From assembly GCF_900316465.1 (NCBI RefSeq), contig NZ_ONDD01000014.1, forward strand, positions 62,001 through 126,000: a stretch of 64,000 nt of DNA. Direction: 5' to 3'. The position numbers and the translations under genes were made by a program. Source of the DNA: an uncultured Fibrobacter sp. GTDB lineage: Bacteria > Fibrobacterota > Fibrobacteria > Fibrobacterales > Fibrobacteraceae. Positions within the stretch are counted from its first letter, which is position 1; the number at the start of each line of letters is the position of its first letter. Below, in pieces: positions 43,670 to 53,148 of the stretch. Below the pieces are notes generated by a model. That model did not search any database, had not been told where the DNA came from, and saw only the letters and a list, made by a program, of their open reading frames with translations.

Positions 43670-45391
43670 ATGAGCAAGACTTTTCTGTCTAAAAAATTTC
43701 TTTCGCTACTGGTTTCGGGAACAGTCTACATGATTGTCGTTCCAATCTTGTTGCTGTCGGATTCCGTGATTGCAGGCCTTGTATTAGGAGAAACGAGTGT
43801 CGCCGGCATCAGCCTTGTAACCCCCGCATATTCCCTAGCCGCCTTTTTTGGCGGAATCCTTTCGATTGGCGTTCCCATCTTGTACAACCGCGCCATGGGA
43901 GAATTCGATCAAGCGAAAGCAACCCAGTATTTCAGGGTCGGATTGACCGCTGCTGTTAGCATAGGCGTACTCTTGTTCTTAGCCTTTACGCTGTTGGGCG
44001 ATACCTATCTCCATTTTTTCGAAGCGACCCCCGCTGTTTTTGAACAGGCCAAGCAGTATTTCTTTTGGTACAAGCTAACCATTCTGATTTTGCCTTTATT
44101 CCTACTGATGTGCGAAGCCGTATTTTCAGATGGAGACGACACGATTAGCACAATCGCAGGCATCGTACAGCTAGTTGTCAACATAGCCCTCTCCATCGTC
44201 CTAGCAAAATCCATGGGCATCGAAGGAATCGCCCTGGGTTCGTTTATCGGTACCGCACTTGCACTTTTAGTGACTAGTCTCCACTTATTCAAGAAAGGAA
44301 ACTCGCTAAAAATCGGATTCCATTTTTCAATTGCAAAAATTTTTCACATAGCGAAATACAGTACGATCGATGCGAGTACCTATCTATTTTTCGCCTGCTT
44401 TGCAGTGATTGTCGAAAAATACATCACATTCGCATTCGGTTCTGAAATGCTGATTATTGCCTCCGTTATTTTCTTTGCAAAAGAGTTTCAGATTATTTTT
44501 GACGGCATCGGAGAGGCCATTACACCCCTCATCAACATCTATCTAGGCGAAGAATCCTACCGCGGCATTAAAAATTGCTACAAGCTTGCGCAGAAAGCGG
44601 CTGTTGTCGAAGGGGTTTTAATGACCGTCATCATAGCGGCAGCGGCTCCACTCATCGTAAAAATTTATGGCATTGAGAATCCAGAAATCGCCGAGGAGGC
44701 CATCAACGGGGCACGCATTATTGCACTTGGGCTCACCGGAACCAGTCTTCTCTACTTGCTCTCTTCGTATTATCTGCTCATCGACAAGATTTTTCTTGGG
44801 GCACTTCTCTGCGGATTACGCGACGTGATTGTCGCCGCCCCCCTCCTATTCATTCTCGGCGAAAAATTTGGAATTTACGGTTTCTTTATCGGGATAGCCC
44901 TTTCGAGTATTTTCGCCTACATCGTCTCGACACTATTTATCCGCACCAAATACGGCAAAGAAAACTACCCGTTGCTACTTGCAGATAAAGAAAAACGACT
45001 GAACTACCGCTTCTACGAACTCAAGCTGGAGCCGGAATTGATTATTGATGTTCAAAAGCAGATAGAGCGATACCTTCAGGAAAATGGCATCAACAAAAAA
45101 ATCATAGCCAAAGTCAAATTGCTCATTGAAGAACTTTTTATGCTTGTTTTTGAGAAAAACGGGAACACGGCAACCTATGCGGAATGTTCCGTCTTTATTC
45201 GAGAAGATGGAATCCAGATTATCACTAAAGACGATGGAGTTTTATTCGACTTATCAAGCGACGATGTAATCGCAGGTTCCATTACCGAGTTCATGGTTTC
45301 GGGTTACATGGAAAAAATGAAAAATAACAAAATGTACCTAACAACCATGAGTTACAACCGTAACACATTCAAGGTAAAATTCGAGGCATAA
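43670..45391 (+). CDS. MATE-family exporter fused to an RsbW-like HATPase domain
   Basis: 573 residues. Residues 1-425 are a twelve-helix MATE transporter (paired bundles; LLLSDSVIAGLVLGETSVAGISLV at residues 27-50 is the typical first-helix region). About 140 residues of cytosolic tail follow. It resembles anti-sigma kinases of the RsbW/SpoIIAB type: AKVKLLIEELFMLVFEKNG in place of the N-box helix, IQIITKDDGVLFDLS in place of the DxG box, and a closing MEKMKNNKMYLTTMSYN strand pair. The N-box Asn and the glycine-rich lid are not evident, so ATP use is uncertain. The neighbours are a STAS protein and a SpoIIE phosphatase, its natural partners. Confidence 0.8.
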   Translation: MSKTFLSKKFLSLLVSGTVYMIVVPILLLSDSVIAGLVLGETSVAGISLVTPAYSLAAFFGGILSIGVPILYNRAMGEFDQAKATQYFRVGLTAAVSIGVLLFLAFTLLGDTYLHFFEATPAVFEQAKQYFFWYKLTILILPLFLLMCEAVFSDGDDTISTIAGIVQLVVNIALSIVLAKSMGIEGIALGSFIGTALALLVTSLHLFKKGNSLKIGFHFSIAKIFHIAKYSTIDASTYLFFACFAVIVEKYITFAFGSEMLIIASVIFFAKEFQIIFDGIGEAITPLINIYLGEESYRGIKNCYKLAQKAAVVEGVLMTVIIAAAAPLIVKIYGIENPEIAEEAINGARIIALGLTGTSLLYLLSSYYLLIDKIFLGALLCGLRDVIVAAPLLFILGEKFGIYGFFIGIALSSIFAYIVSTLFIRTKYGKENYPLLLADKEKRLNYRFYELKLEPELIIDVQKQIERYLQENGINKKIIAKVKLLIEELFMLVFEKNGNTATYAECSVFIREDGIQIITKDDGVLFDLSSDDVIAGSITEFMVSGYMEKMKNNKMYLTTMSYNRNTFKVKFEA

Positions 45392-45393
45392 AT

Positions 45394-46854
45394 ATGACCT
45401 ATGAAGAAATTGCAGATACCCTGTTTGTAGAAATATCCGTTTTCACGACCTTGCTAACCGCATTCATGTTGTACAACAACATCGTATTGTACAAGATGAG
45501 TTTCAAGGACAAACTTTCCATTATGCTTATATCGGCAACGGTCTTATCCGCCTTTGACGGAATATGGCATTTTGTAGATGGGAATCTTACATACAAAATT
45601 CTTAATTATGCCTGTGCCTATATTTTTGCAATTGCAATGATGCTTGGAACATCGATGTTTACGCGATTCTCGTTGAATCAATTTGGACTCAAGATGAGTT
45701 CAAAAAAATTGCACTACGCGCTATTTATCGCACCCACCGTTCTTACCGTTATTTTATGCCTAACGACACCTTGGACCGGTCTAGTATACTCCATCGACGA
45801 ACATGGGGAAATACAATATGGCATCATCTTTGATTATTGCTTGGTACCGATTGCGTTCATGTACGCAGGTTCACCATTGTTGCAGTCCTTCTATTACTTA
45901 ATCCGACGGCGAAAATCAAATGCAGAAAAGAAATTCTATGGTCAATGTATTTTGATAACCTCCTTTTTGATTGCAGGAATTGAGTTTATTCAGCTATTCA
46001 TCTTGGAACTTGATGAAAATTATCTAGAAACCAGTCTTTCATCCGCCATCGCGCTCACCTTCTTTACAACAAACGTGAACACGAATAGATTCGTCAAGAA
46101 TCGCGAGAAAATAGTGGCCGTCGAAACCGACCTGAACCTCGCCGCAAACATTCAAACAGGTTCTCTTCCTTCCGCAGAGGGCGCTCTTGTCAACCACCCC
46201 GACGTAAACATCTACGCAACCATGGATACTGCCAAGGAGGTCGGCGGAGATTTTTACGATTTCTTTGAAATCGACGGCACGCATATTGCATTTGTCATCG
46301 CCGATATTTCGGGCAAAGGTGTTCCCGCGGCCCTCTTCTCGATGACCGTAAAGACGATGATCAAAGACCATGCTTCGATGAAACTGTCCACGGCTCAGAT
46401 CTCTACCGATGTCAACCGAATCCTGTGTGAAAACAACCCCGAAGAAATGTTTGCCACAGCATGGATTGGCATTCTAGACACCACGACACGCATCATGAAA
46501 TTCACAAATGCAGGCCACAACGCCCCCTGTTTTGCAAGAAAGGGCGAAAATTTTGAATTTTTGAAGAACAAGCATGGGTTATTCCTTGCAGGCATGGACG
46601 ATACACAGTACAAGGAATCCGAGATTCAATTACAGGATGGCGACAGCCTTTTAATCTATACCGACGGATTAACCGAAGCGCACAATGGCTCAGGGGAACT
46701 TTATGGCGAAGAGAGACTGCTGAAAAAACTCAATTCGGCCGATGTCCGTGGCGGCAAAGCATTCTTGACTCAGATCAAGGAAGACCTGCAAGCTTTTGTG
46801 GGAAATGCCGAACAATTCGACGACATTACCATGTTGTCCATTTCTCTCAGGTAG
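45394..46854 (+). CDS. Membrane-bound SpoIIE-type PP2C phosphatase
   Basis: 486 residues. About seven hydrophobic segments fill residues 1-230, a 7TM-like sensor with no recognised name. A SpoIIE domain follows with all metal Asp motifs: EVGGDFYDFF, IADISGKGVPAALFS, TNAGHNAP, LLIYTDGLTEA and EQFDDITMLS. It should dephosphorylate the STAS protein of the same cluster. The membrane part may sense the exported product or another signal. It starts 2 nt after the MATE fusion stop, so the two are co-translated. It ends 14 nt before the end of convergent ftsK, with no terminator between them. Confidence 0.88.
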   Translation: MTYEEIADTLFVEISVFTTLLTAFMLYNNIVLYKMSFKDKLSIMLISATVLSAFDGIWHFVDGNLTYKILNYACAYIFAIAMMLGTSMFTRFSLNQFGLKMSSKKLHYALFIAPTVLTVILCLTTPWTGLVYSIDEHGEIQYGIIFDYCLVPIAFMYAGSPLLQSFYYLIRRRKSNAEKKFYGQCILITSFLIAGIEFIQLFILELDENYLETSLSSAIALTFFTTNVNTNRFVKNREKIVAVETDLNLAANIQTGSLPSAEGALVNHPDVNIYATMDTAKEVGGDFYDFFEIDGTHIAFVIADISGKGVPAALFSMTVKTMIKDHASMKLSTAQISTDVNRILCENNPEEMFATAWIGILDTTTRIMKFTNAGHNAPCFARKGENFEFLKNKHGLFLAGMDDTQYKESEIQLQDGDSLLIYTDGLTEAHNGSGELYGEERLLKKLNSADVRGGKAFLTQIKEDLQAFVGNAEQFDDITMLSISLR

Positions 46855-46868
46855 ACAAAGCCGCAAAC

Positions 46869-49800
46869 TTACCCGAATTTTCCGGAGCGCTGCATGCTCT
46901 GGATTTCTTCGATGCCAAGCAGCATGGCGCGGGGTTTCGAGTTACCCTTGGCAGGGCCACACACGCCGAGGCTGTAAAGTTGGTCCACAATTTTACCGGC
47001 TCGGCTGAATCCCACGCTAAAGTGGCGCTGCACCGCCGAGGTCGAAAGCCCGCGGCATTCCACCGCCCAGACGGCCACATCGTAGAGCAGTTTGTCAAGC
47101 TTGCCCAAGTCCTTGCCTCCGCCCTCGCCGTCTTCGTCGCCTTCGCCGTCGCTAACGTCGAACGATTCCACCTGCGGATAGAATACGTTCTGGTCGGAGC
47201 AGGCATCGGCAAGCTTTTCCGCTTCTTCGTCGCTCAAGAAGGCGCCATGGACGCGCACCGGTTCAGGGTCGTTCACGGCCTTATAAAGCATGTCGCCGCG
47301 GCCCAGGAGCTTTTCGGCGCCGGCATGGTCCATGACCGTGCGGGCGTCAATCTGCGATGCCACCTTGAAGCTGATACGCGTCGGCAAGTTCGCCTTGATG
47401 ATACCTGTAATCACCTTCACAGAGGGGCGCTGCGTTGCAAGCACAAGGTGAATGCCCACGGCACGAGCCTTTGCAGCAAGGCGCGCCACGTTCTTTTCAA
47501 TTTCCTTTCCGGCCACCATCATGAGGTCAGCCATTTCATCGATAATCACCACGATGAATGCCATGCGATGGCTGCGGTCTTCTTCGGGCACTTCATCGGG
47601 CAACTCGCCCGCTTCGAACTTGGCGTTAAAGCCACCAATATTACGCACCTTCGCCGCCGCCAAGACTTCAGTACGGCGGTCCATTTCGTAACACAGCCAC
47701 TGTAACGCCTGAATAGCAATTTCGGGCTTGGTAATCACCGGGGCCAGCAGATGCGGGATGTTTTCGTACATCTTGAGTTCCACCGCCTTCGGGTCCACCA
47801 GAATCATGCGGAGTTCGTCAGGAGTCTTACTAAAGAGCATAGACGCCATGAGGGCGTTAATGCAGACAGACTTACCGGAACCCGTCTGACCGGCAATCAG
47901 CAAGTGCGGAGCCTTGGCCAAGTCCATGGTGAATGCTTCGCCGGTAATGTCTTTACCGAGAGCCACCAGAATCTTTTCGGGCGACGGCTTGAACTTTTCG
48001 CTCTGGAATACATCGAGGCTGTACACCGTCTGGAATTTGCGGTTCGGAATTTCGATACCGACTGCAGCCTTGCCCGGAATCGGGGCCAGAATGCGCACCG
48101 ACGAAACACGAAGCGGAAGCGCCAAGTCTTCTTGCAGAGCAGAGAATCGGCTCACCTTCATGCCCGGGCCCGGTTCCACTTCAAAACGGGTAATCATGGG
48201 GCCCGTTTCGCAACCGATTACGCGGCCCTTCACCTTGAAGTTTTCAAGCTTTTCTTCGAGCATCTTGCCGATGGCGTTCAATTCTTCTTCGCTGTAGTCG
48301 GCCGTCTGCGGTTCATGTTCTTCCAGGATATCGCTAATAGCAGGCACCTTGTATTCATCGTAAACCGTCGTCGGGTCGCGCTGCGGAATCGGGGCAGCCT
48401 TCATACCCGCAGTCGATGTACCGTTCGGCACCGTTCCAATCGAGGCACCCAGCGTTTCATCCGGCATTTCAGGAACTTCGCCCACATCGTCGGCGCCGTA
48501 AACTTCGGGCACAAACGTTTCATCGTCTGCCGCACCATCACCGCCGAGCAAGTCTTCGGCATTGATATTTCCACGAGTCGGCTCGCCCGCCATCATCGTG
48601 CGTTCGTCTGCAGGAACCTGCGTCATGCCTCTTTGCGTTACACCCTTTGCGGCAGGCATCGTTCCCGTCGGCATAGCACTTTCTACCGTACGCGTCGCCA
48701 TAGAGCCCGTTACCGGAGAACCTTCGCGGCGCACGTCGCCCTTGACCTGCATACGGCCGCGGTGATCCTTTTCCCAAGCGATCAAGTCGCGGGCACGCTT
48801 GAGGGCAGCAATCTTGTCCTTGACTTCCACAATTTCAAGGGCGTTCATCTTGCCGCCATTCTGGCGCAAGTAATCTTCGAGTCTGCGAATTTCAGGATCT
48901 TCGTCCAGATTGTATCCGCCGACCACATTATTCGTAGAATCAGCCTGCAGTTCAGCCTCTTTCGCACGGCGAGGCGTCAGCGTCTGCAAAACTTCATCCG
49001 GAAGGTTCGGCACTTCGTCCGTCGTTCCGTTCAAGCTGAATTCATCATCCATCCAGCTATTGCGACCATTGAACGGCGTCACCTTATTCTTTCGACGAAT
49101 CTTGAAGCCATCCGGTTGAATATTCACGGTGTTGTCATCCATGTACACACCGCGCGGAAGCGCACCCTGCAGGTCCATATTCGTCTGCACTTGGGGCATA
49201 CGGCGGGTATCTACCGGTTCATAGACATCCCCTTCAATCGGTTCCTTTTTCTTGAACACCGACTTAAGCCAGGCAGTCGTCTGCACCACAAACTTGAAAT
49301 GTCTCGGACGAAGGCCAAACGCAATCACCAAAATCAAGGCTATTCCCAAAAGCGAAATGCTCAGCGGCATCAACAAAGAGGCCTTACCAAAAATGGGGAC
49401 CGCCACAAACTGGTTAAAGAACTGTCCGAACGCACCGCCGCCCTGAATCAGCAAGTCTTTCGCAACCTTTGTTTCGCCATAGTTTCTAAGCGAGCAAAGA
49501 AACGAAATGATAATCGACAAAAGGGTAAGCCCCACCGCATAGCGAATAAAACGGGTACGTCTCGAAACGGATACCAGGGCAGCACCCCACAAAACCAGAG
49601 CCGACGACACAAACAGCGATGCGACCCTGCCAAACACAAATGCCAAAGCATCGGGGAACATCTTGCCCAGATACGGGCCCAGAACGTTTTCACGCACGCC
49701 ACTATAGGCAGAACAAATACAGCCAATCATCAATATAGAGCCGAACCCGACCAAGGCCCAGCCACCGAGAATGGCACCAAAACCCTGCTCTGAGGTTTGG

Positions 49801-49871
49801 AAATCATCATTTTTAGAAGATTTCGTCGATTTTCCAGCTTTTTTCGATGTTGTTTTCTTTTGAGTAGCCAA
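46869..49871 (-). CDS. ftsK: FtsK/SpoIIIE DNA translocase
   Basis: About 1000 residues. The first ~200 hold four transmembrane helices, followed by a linker rich in Pro, Gly and Thr, and then the motor: ITGEAFTMDLAKAPHLL, Walker A AGQTGSGKSVCINA (near 660), Walker B VVIIDEMADLM, ATQRPSVKVITG. The gamma DNA-reading domain is at the C-terminus (STSAVQRHFSVGFSRAGKIVDQL). It pumps chromosome ends to dif at division. Start choice: an ATG at 49904 lies on the -10 box itself; TTG at 49869-49871 has GGAGG (49876-49880) just upstream and begins with the basic segment ATQKKTTSKKAGKS, so TTG is preferred. Confidence 0.93.
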   Translation of the reverse strand: MATQKKTTSKKAGKSTKSSKNDDFQTSEQGFGAILGGWALVGFGSILMIGCICSAYSGVRENVLGPYLGKMFPDALAFVFGRVASLFVSSALVLWGAALVSVSRRTRFIRYAVGLTLLSIIISFLCSLRNYGETKVAKDLLIQGGGAFGQFFNQFVAVPIFGKASLLMPLSISLLGIALILVIAFGLRPRHFKFVVQTTAWLKSVFKKKEPIEGDVYEPVDTRRMPQVQTNMDLQGALPRGVYMDDNTVNIQPDGFKIRRKNKVTPFNGRNSWMDDEFSLNGTTDEVPNLPDEVLQTLTPRRAKEAELQADSTNNVVGGYNLDEDPEIRRLEDYLRQNGGKMNALEIVEVKDKIAALKRARDLIAWEKDHRGRMQVKGDVRREGSPVTGSMATRTVESAMPTGTMPAAKGVTQRGMTQVPADERTMMAGEPTRGNINAEDLLGGDGAADDETFVPEVYGADDVGEVPEMPDETLGASIGTVPNGTSTAGMKAAPIPQRDPTTVYDEYKVPAISDILEEHEPQTADYSEEELNAIGKMLEEKLENFKVKGRVIGCETGPMITRFEVEPGPGMKVSRFSALQEDLALPLRVSSVRILAPIPGKAAVGIEIPNRKFQTVYSLDVFQSEKFKPSPEKILVALGKDITGEAFTMDLAKAPHLLIAGQTGSGKSVCINALMASMLFSKTPDELRMILVDPKAVELKMYENIPHLLAPVITKPEIAIQALQWLCYEMDRRTEVLAAAKVRNIGGFNAKFEAGELPDEVPEEDRSHRMAFIVVIIDEMADLMMVAGKEIEKNVARLAAKARAVGIHLVLATQRPSVKVITGIIKANLPTRISFKVASQIDARTVMDHAGAEKLLGRGDMLYKAVNDPEPVRVHGAFLSDEEAEKLADACSDQNVFYPQVESFDVSDGEGDEDGEGGGKDLGKLDKLLYDVAVWAVECRGLSTSAVQRHFSVGFSRAGKIVDQLYSLGVCGPAKGNSKPRAMLLGIEEIQSMQRSGKFG

Positions 49872-49893
49872 AATGCCTCCGCAAGTACCTCCT

Positions 49894-49912
49894 AAATATA
49901 GCATTATATTAT
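49894..49912. promoter_or_regulatory. Divergent promoter between ftsK and the cyclase gene
   Basis: Only 50 nt separate the two start codons. The minus strand has ATGCTATATTT (-10 for ftsK, about 23 nt before TTG). The plus strand has TATATTAT, ending 9-11 nt before the cyclase ATG (49922). Confidence 0.5.
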
Positions 49913-49921
49913 CTTTTTCTT

Positions 49922-52900
49922 ATGCAAATAAAGTTTTCGAAAAAGATTAAGAAAGTTTTATCAGGCTTCTCTATTTCGGCCCTTATTGTTCTATTAATTC
50001 TTGTTTTCGGAAGCACGCAAACCACCACCTTGCCCGAAGCCATTCAAGACTCGACACTTGGAAAATCCCAGCGTAACAGTGCCGAAACTTTGGAAAACAT
50101 TTTTTACGATTTATTCTTCAAGTTCTCCACTCATTCCGAAAGAGCCGAAGACGAAGAAGACACTCACCAGCGTGTATCCATTAGCGACAGCCTTGACCAG
50201 AACATTTACATTGTCGATATTGACGAAGCCTCCCTGACTAAACTGGGTAACTACAATGAATGGGACCGTTCCATTCACGCCAAAGTCATCGAGAACTTGA
50301 GCGAAGGCGGTGCTGCAGCAATCAGCTTTGATATTCTGTTCAAGAGTGCCGACTTCGGTAAGCAAAAAACGAACCAAGCCGTAAGCGTACTTAAGAAAAT
50401 CGCCCCCGAAGCAAAAGTCGATTCCCTATACCCTTCGCTCCTTGCCAACTACAACTTTGACTCCATGCTAGTGAACGCCGTCAAAGAAAGCGGCAACACC
50501 ATTGTCTGCTACATGTTCGACGAACGCAAATCGTACAAACACGCCTCTCAATGGATTCCGCTGAGCATGCAAGAACGCGCCGACGCCATCGGATACAGTT
50601 CTACCCTGGACACTACCCAGATTGACAAAATCGACTACGTGGAGCCCAAGGACTTGCTCGACAACATCTTCCCCGAACTTGCTCAAGCAGGAGCCAAATT
50701 GGGTTCAGTAAACGCCTACCCCGATGACGATGGCGTGGTCCGCAAAGTTTCGATGCTTTACCGATTCCCCAACCCGAACCTAGACGTTATTCCCTTCCTG
50801 GACACCACCAATGCAAGCGACAAGGAAAAATACGACGCCCTTCTGAAAAGCGAAAACAAGAACTACGTGTATTCCACCATGTCGTTCATGACCATTCTGC
50901 ACCTTTTCCACAAAAATCCCAAGGATATCAAGGTCAAAATGGGCAAATACATTGATGTGGGCAAGCCGTTCGGCATCTACCGCGACTCGGCCGGCACCTA
51001 CCACACGACCTACCCGAACTTCAGTTACCACATGTTCTTGCTTCTCCGCGAAACTCTTGCCGAAAAGAAAATCCAGTCCAAGGCAAGCGAAGGTATTCTT
51101 GAAATTTCTCACAAGGTCTTTGCAAGCAAAAACGAAAAAGGCAAAATCATTTTGGAACTTTCAAACGGCGGAACGAGCTGTTTACTCGACGAAGAACAAT
51201 CCAAGCTCCTGATGATGGTAAACACCGACCAGCTTGACGCCCTCGAAGAACAGGAATCTGTAAAGCTCAATCAAAACTACATCATCCGCAAAAACGAAGA
51301 TGAAGAAGGTTTCTACCAAATCGTGAAAAGGCCCGTCACCATCGGCAACGACGAAAACGATGGCGACGAAGAGGAGGAAGAAGAAGATGATGATGACGAC
51401 GCTTTCGACTTTACCCGAAATGCCGTCAAGACGTTGACCTTCTACAAGGATTCCCTCAAGCGCATGCCCGCCGGCCAAAAGAATATTCTTTCGCTGGACA
51501 TGCAAATCCATTTCAACAAGGCTACCAAGAAATGGAATTCGAACATGGCTATTCTTTCAGATGCCGTGATTCGCGACATCCAGGCCACAAAAGACGAAGC
51601 CATTGATACCCTCAAGCCCGGCGAAGAACTCCGCTTTGGAAAAATCAAGCGCATTCCTATCGACCAAAATGGCCGTTACCAAGTCAAGTACAAAGGCCGT
51701 TTCAACGAAATCAACAATAGACGATTCCAGCACCTGTCCTATTACGACGTTTACAAGGGACGCATCGACAACTTGTTCTATCAAGGAAAGATTTTCATTC
51801 TCGGGTCTGCAGCAGCGGCTCTATTCGACTTCAAGACAGTCCCGCAAGAAGAAAACTACCCGGCAGTGCTAATCCACTCCACCATTATCAAGAATATTTT
51901 GGAAGATGACTACCTTGTAACCTTAGGCGAAAAGAAGCAACAGGTTATCGTCGTCTTACTTGCGCTCATCTGCCTTATTCTAGGTCTTTACTTTACGAGC
52001 TCTATTTCTGTGGCGCTATCTATTTTATTGATGGGCGTTTACACCGTCATCGCTTACAAGTATTTCCAAGGCGGGCTCTATATAGGCGTTTCAAAACAGT
52101 TGCTCGCCATGCTCCTGACTAACATTACGGCACTTGTCGTGCAGTTCTACTTTGAAAATAAAGAAAAGAGCTTTATCAACAACGCCTTTAAGCAGTACAT
52201 CTCGCCAGAACTGATCGACGCCATGGTGGAAAACGAAATTATGCCGACCCTGGGTGGCGAAAAATCAAACATTACCGCCTACTTTACCGACATTGCAAGT
52301 TTCTCCACCTTCTCCGAAAAAATTGGCGACCCGAGTAAACTCGTTGACCTTTTGAATGAATACCTGACCGCAATGACGGACACCTTGCTCGAGAACAAGG
52401 GAACTCTCGACAAGTACGAAGGTGATGCCATTATCGCATTCTTCGGCGCGCCCATGCCTCTGCCAAACCATGCCCAGAGTGCCTGCGAAACCGCAGTCGA
52501 AATGCAACGAAAGCTGATTGCCCTGCGCAAGAAATGGATTTCCGAAGGCGACAAATGGCCTACCGTCGTGCACAACATGCACATGCGTATCGGAATCAAC
52601 TCCGGCGATATCGTGACGGGCAACATGGGTTCTTCGATGCGTAAGAACTACACCATGATGGGCGATGCCGTTAACCTCGCCGCACGTCTTGAAAGTGCTG
52701 CCAAACAATACGGCGCCTACATTCAAATTAGCGAAGACACACAAAAGGATTTGGAAGAAGGCCACTTCATTTACCGTTCCCTCGACACAATCCGCGTGAT
52801 TGGTAAGAGCCGACCGGTCAAGACGTTTGAAATCTTGGAAAAGGCCGACTGCAAGAACCAAGATTCCCTCAAGGAACTTGTGGGCATTTGGGAAAAGGCC

Positions 52901-53110
52901 CGCGCCTGCTATCTGAATATGCAATGGGACGAAGCCATCGAGCTATTCAAGCAATGTCTTGAACTCGAGCCCCACCACCCCGACCGCGATCCAGGCAGCA
53001 AGACCACGCCTTCGCACGTTTACATCAAGCGCTGCAAAGCATATAAAATCACCCCGCCTGTTGCTGAAGGCGAGGTATGGGACGGCGTTTTCATCGCCAC
53101 CGAGAAATAA
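49922..53110 (+). CDS. CHASE2-domain class III adenylate cyclase
   Basis: 1062 residues. One N-terminal helix (SISALIVLLILVF) precedes a very long extracytoplasmic CHASE2-type sensor (about 60-670; IYIVDIDEASL, AAISFDILF), then three helices (about 675-755) and a cyclase domain. Metal Asp residues are in YFTDIASFS and KYEGDAIIAFFG; the adenine-selecting Lys and Asp are in KYEGD and MMGDAVNLAARLES. ATP is therefore the likely substrate. A helical tail (LVGIWEKARACYLNMQWDEAIELF) resembles one TPR. An unusual run of Asp/Glu (residues ~480-495) interrupts the sensor. It is divergently transcribed from ftsK. Confidence 0.87.
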   Translation: MQIKFSKKIKKVLSGFSISALIVLLILVFGSTQTTTLPEAIQDSTLGKSQRNSAETLENIFYDLFFKFSTHSERAEDEEDTHQRVSISDSLDQNIYIVDIDEASLTKLGNYNEWDRSIHAKVIENLSEGGAAAISFDILFKSADFGKQKTNQAVSVLKKIAPEAKVDSLYPSLLANYNFDSMLVNAVKESGNTIVCYMFDERKSYKHASQWIPLSMQERADAIGYSSTLDTTQIDKIDYVEPKDLLDNIFPELAQAGAKLGSVNAYPDDDGVVRKVSMLYRFPNPNLDVIPFLDTTNASDKEKYDALLKSENKNYVYSTMSFMTILHLFHKNPKDIKVKMGKYIDVGKPFGIYRDSAGTYHTTYPNFSYHMFLLLRETLAEKKIQSKASEGILEISHKVFASKNEKGKIILELSNGGTSCLLDEEQSKLLMMVNTDQLDALEEQESVKLNQNYIIRKNEDEEGFYQIVKRPVTIGNDENDGDEEEEEEDDDDDAFDFTRNAVKTLTFYKDSLKRMPAGQKNILSLDMQIHFNKATKKWNSNMAILSDAVIRDIQATKDEAIDTLKPGEELRFGKIKRIPIDQNGRYQVKYKGRFNEINNRRFQHLSYYDVYKGRIDNLFYQGKIFILGSAAAALFDFKTVPQEENYPAVLIHSTIIKNILEDDYLVTLGEKKQQVIVVLLALICLILGLYFTSSISVALSILLMGVYTVIAYKYFQGGLYIGVSKQLLAMLLTNITALVVQFYFENKEKSFINNAFKQYISPELIDAMVENEIMPTLGGEKSNITAYFTDIASFSTFSEKIGDPSKLVDLLNEYLTAMTDTLLENKGTLDKYEGDAIIAFFGAPMPLPNHAQSACETAVEMQRKLIALRKKWISEGDKWPTVVHNMHMRIGINSGDIVTGNMGSSMRKNYTMMGDAVNLAARLESAAKQYGAYIQISEDTQKDLEEGHFIYRSLDTIRVIGKSRPVKTFEILEKADCKNQDSLKELVGIWEKARACYLNMQWDEAIELFKQCLELEPHHPDRDPGSKTTPSHVYIKRCKAYKITPPVAEGEVWDGVFIATEK

Positions 53111-53141
53111 AAAAAGCCCGCTTTCGCGGGCATTTTTTTTG
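53110..53141. terminator. Bidirectional terminator between the cyclase and panC
   Basis: The stem GCCCGC-TTTC-GCGGGC is flanked by A-run (53107-53115) and T-run (53133-53140), so it serves both convergent genes. Confidence 0.9.
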
Positions 53142-53148
53142 CAATCTT

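Noticed and set aside
47751..49793. A 680-codon open frame on the plus strand
   Set aside because: It is antisense to ftsK, whose Walker A/B and gamma domain are unmistakable. Composition (His/Arg/Asn-rich) is that of a shadow frame.
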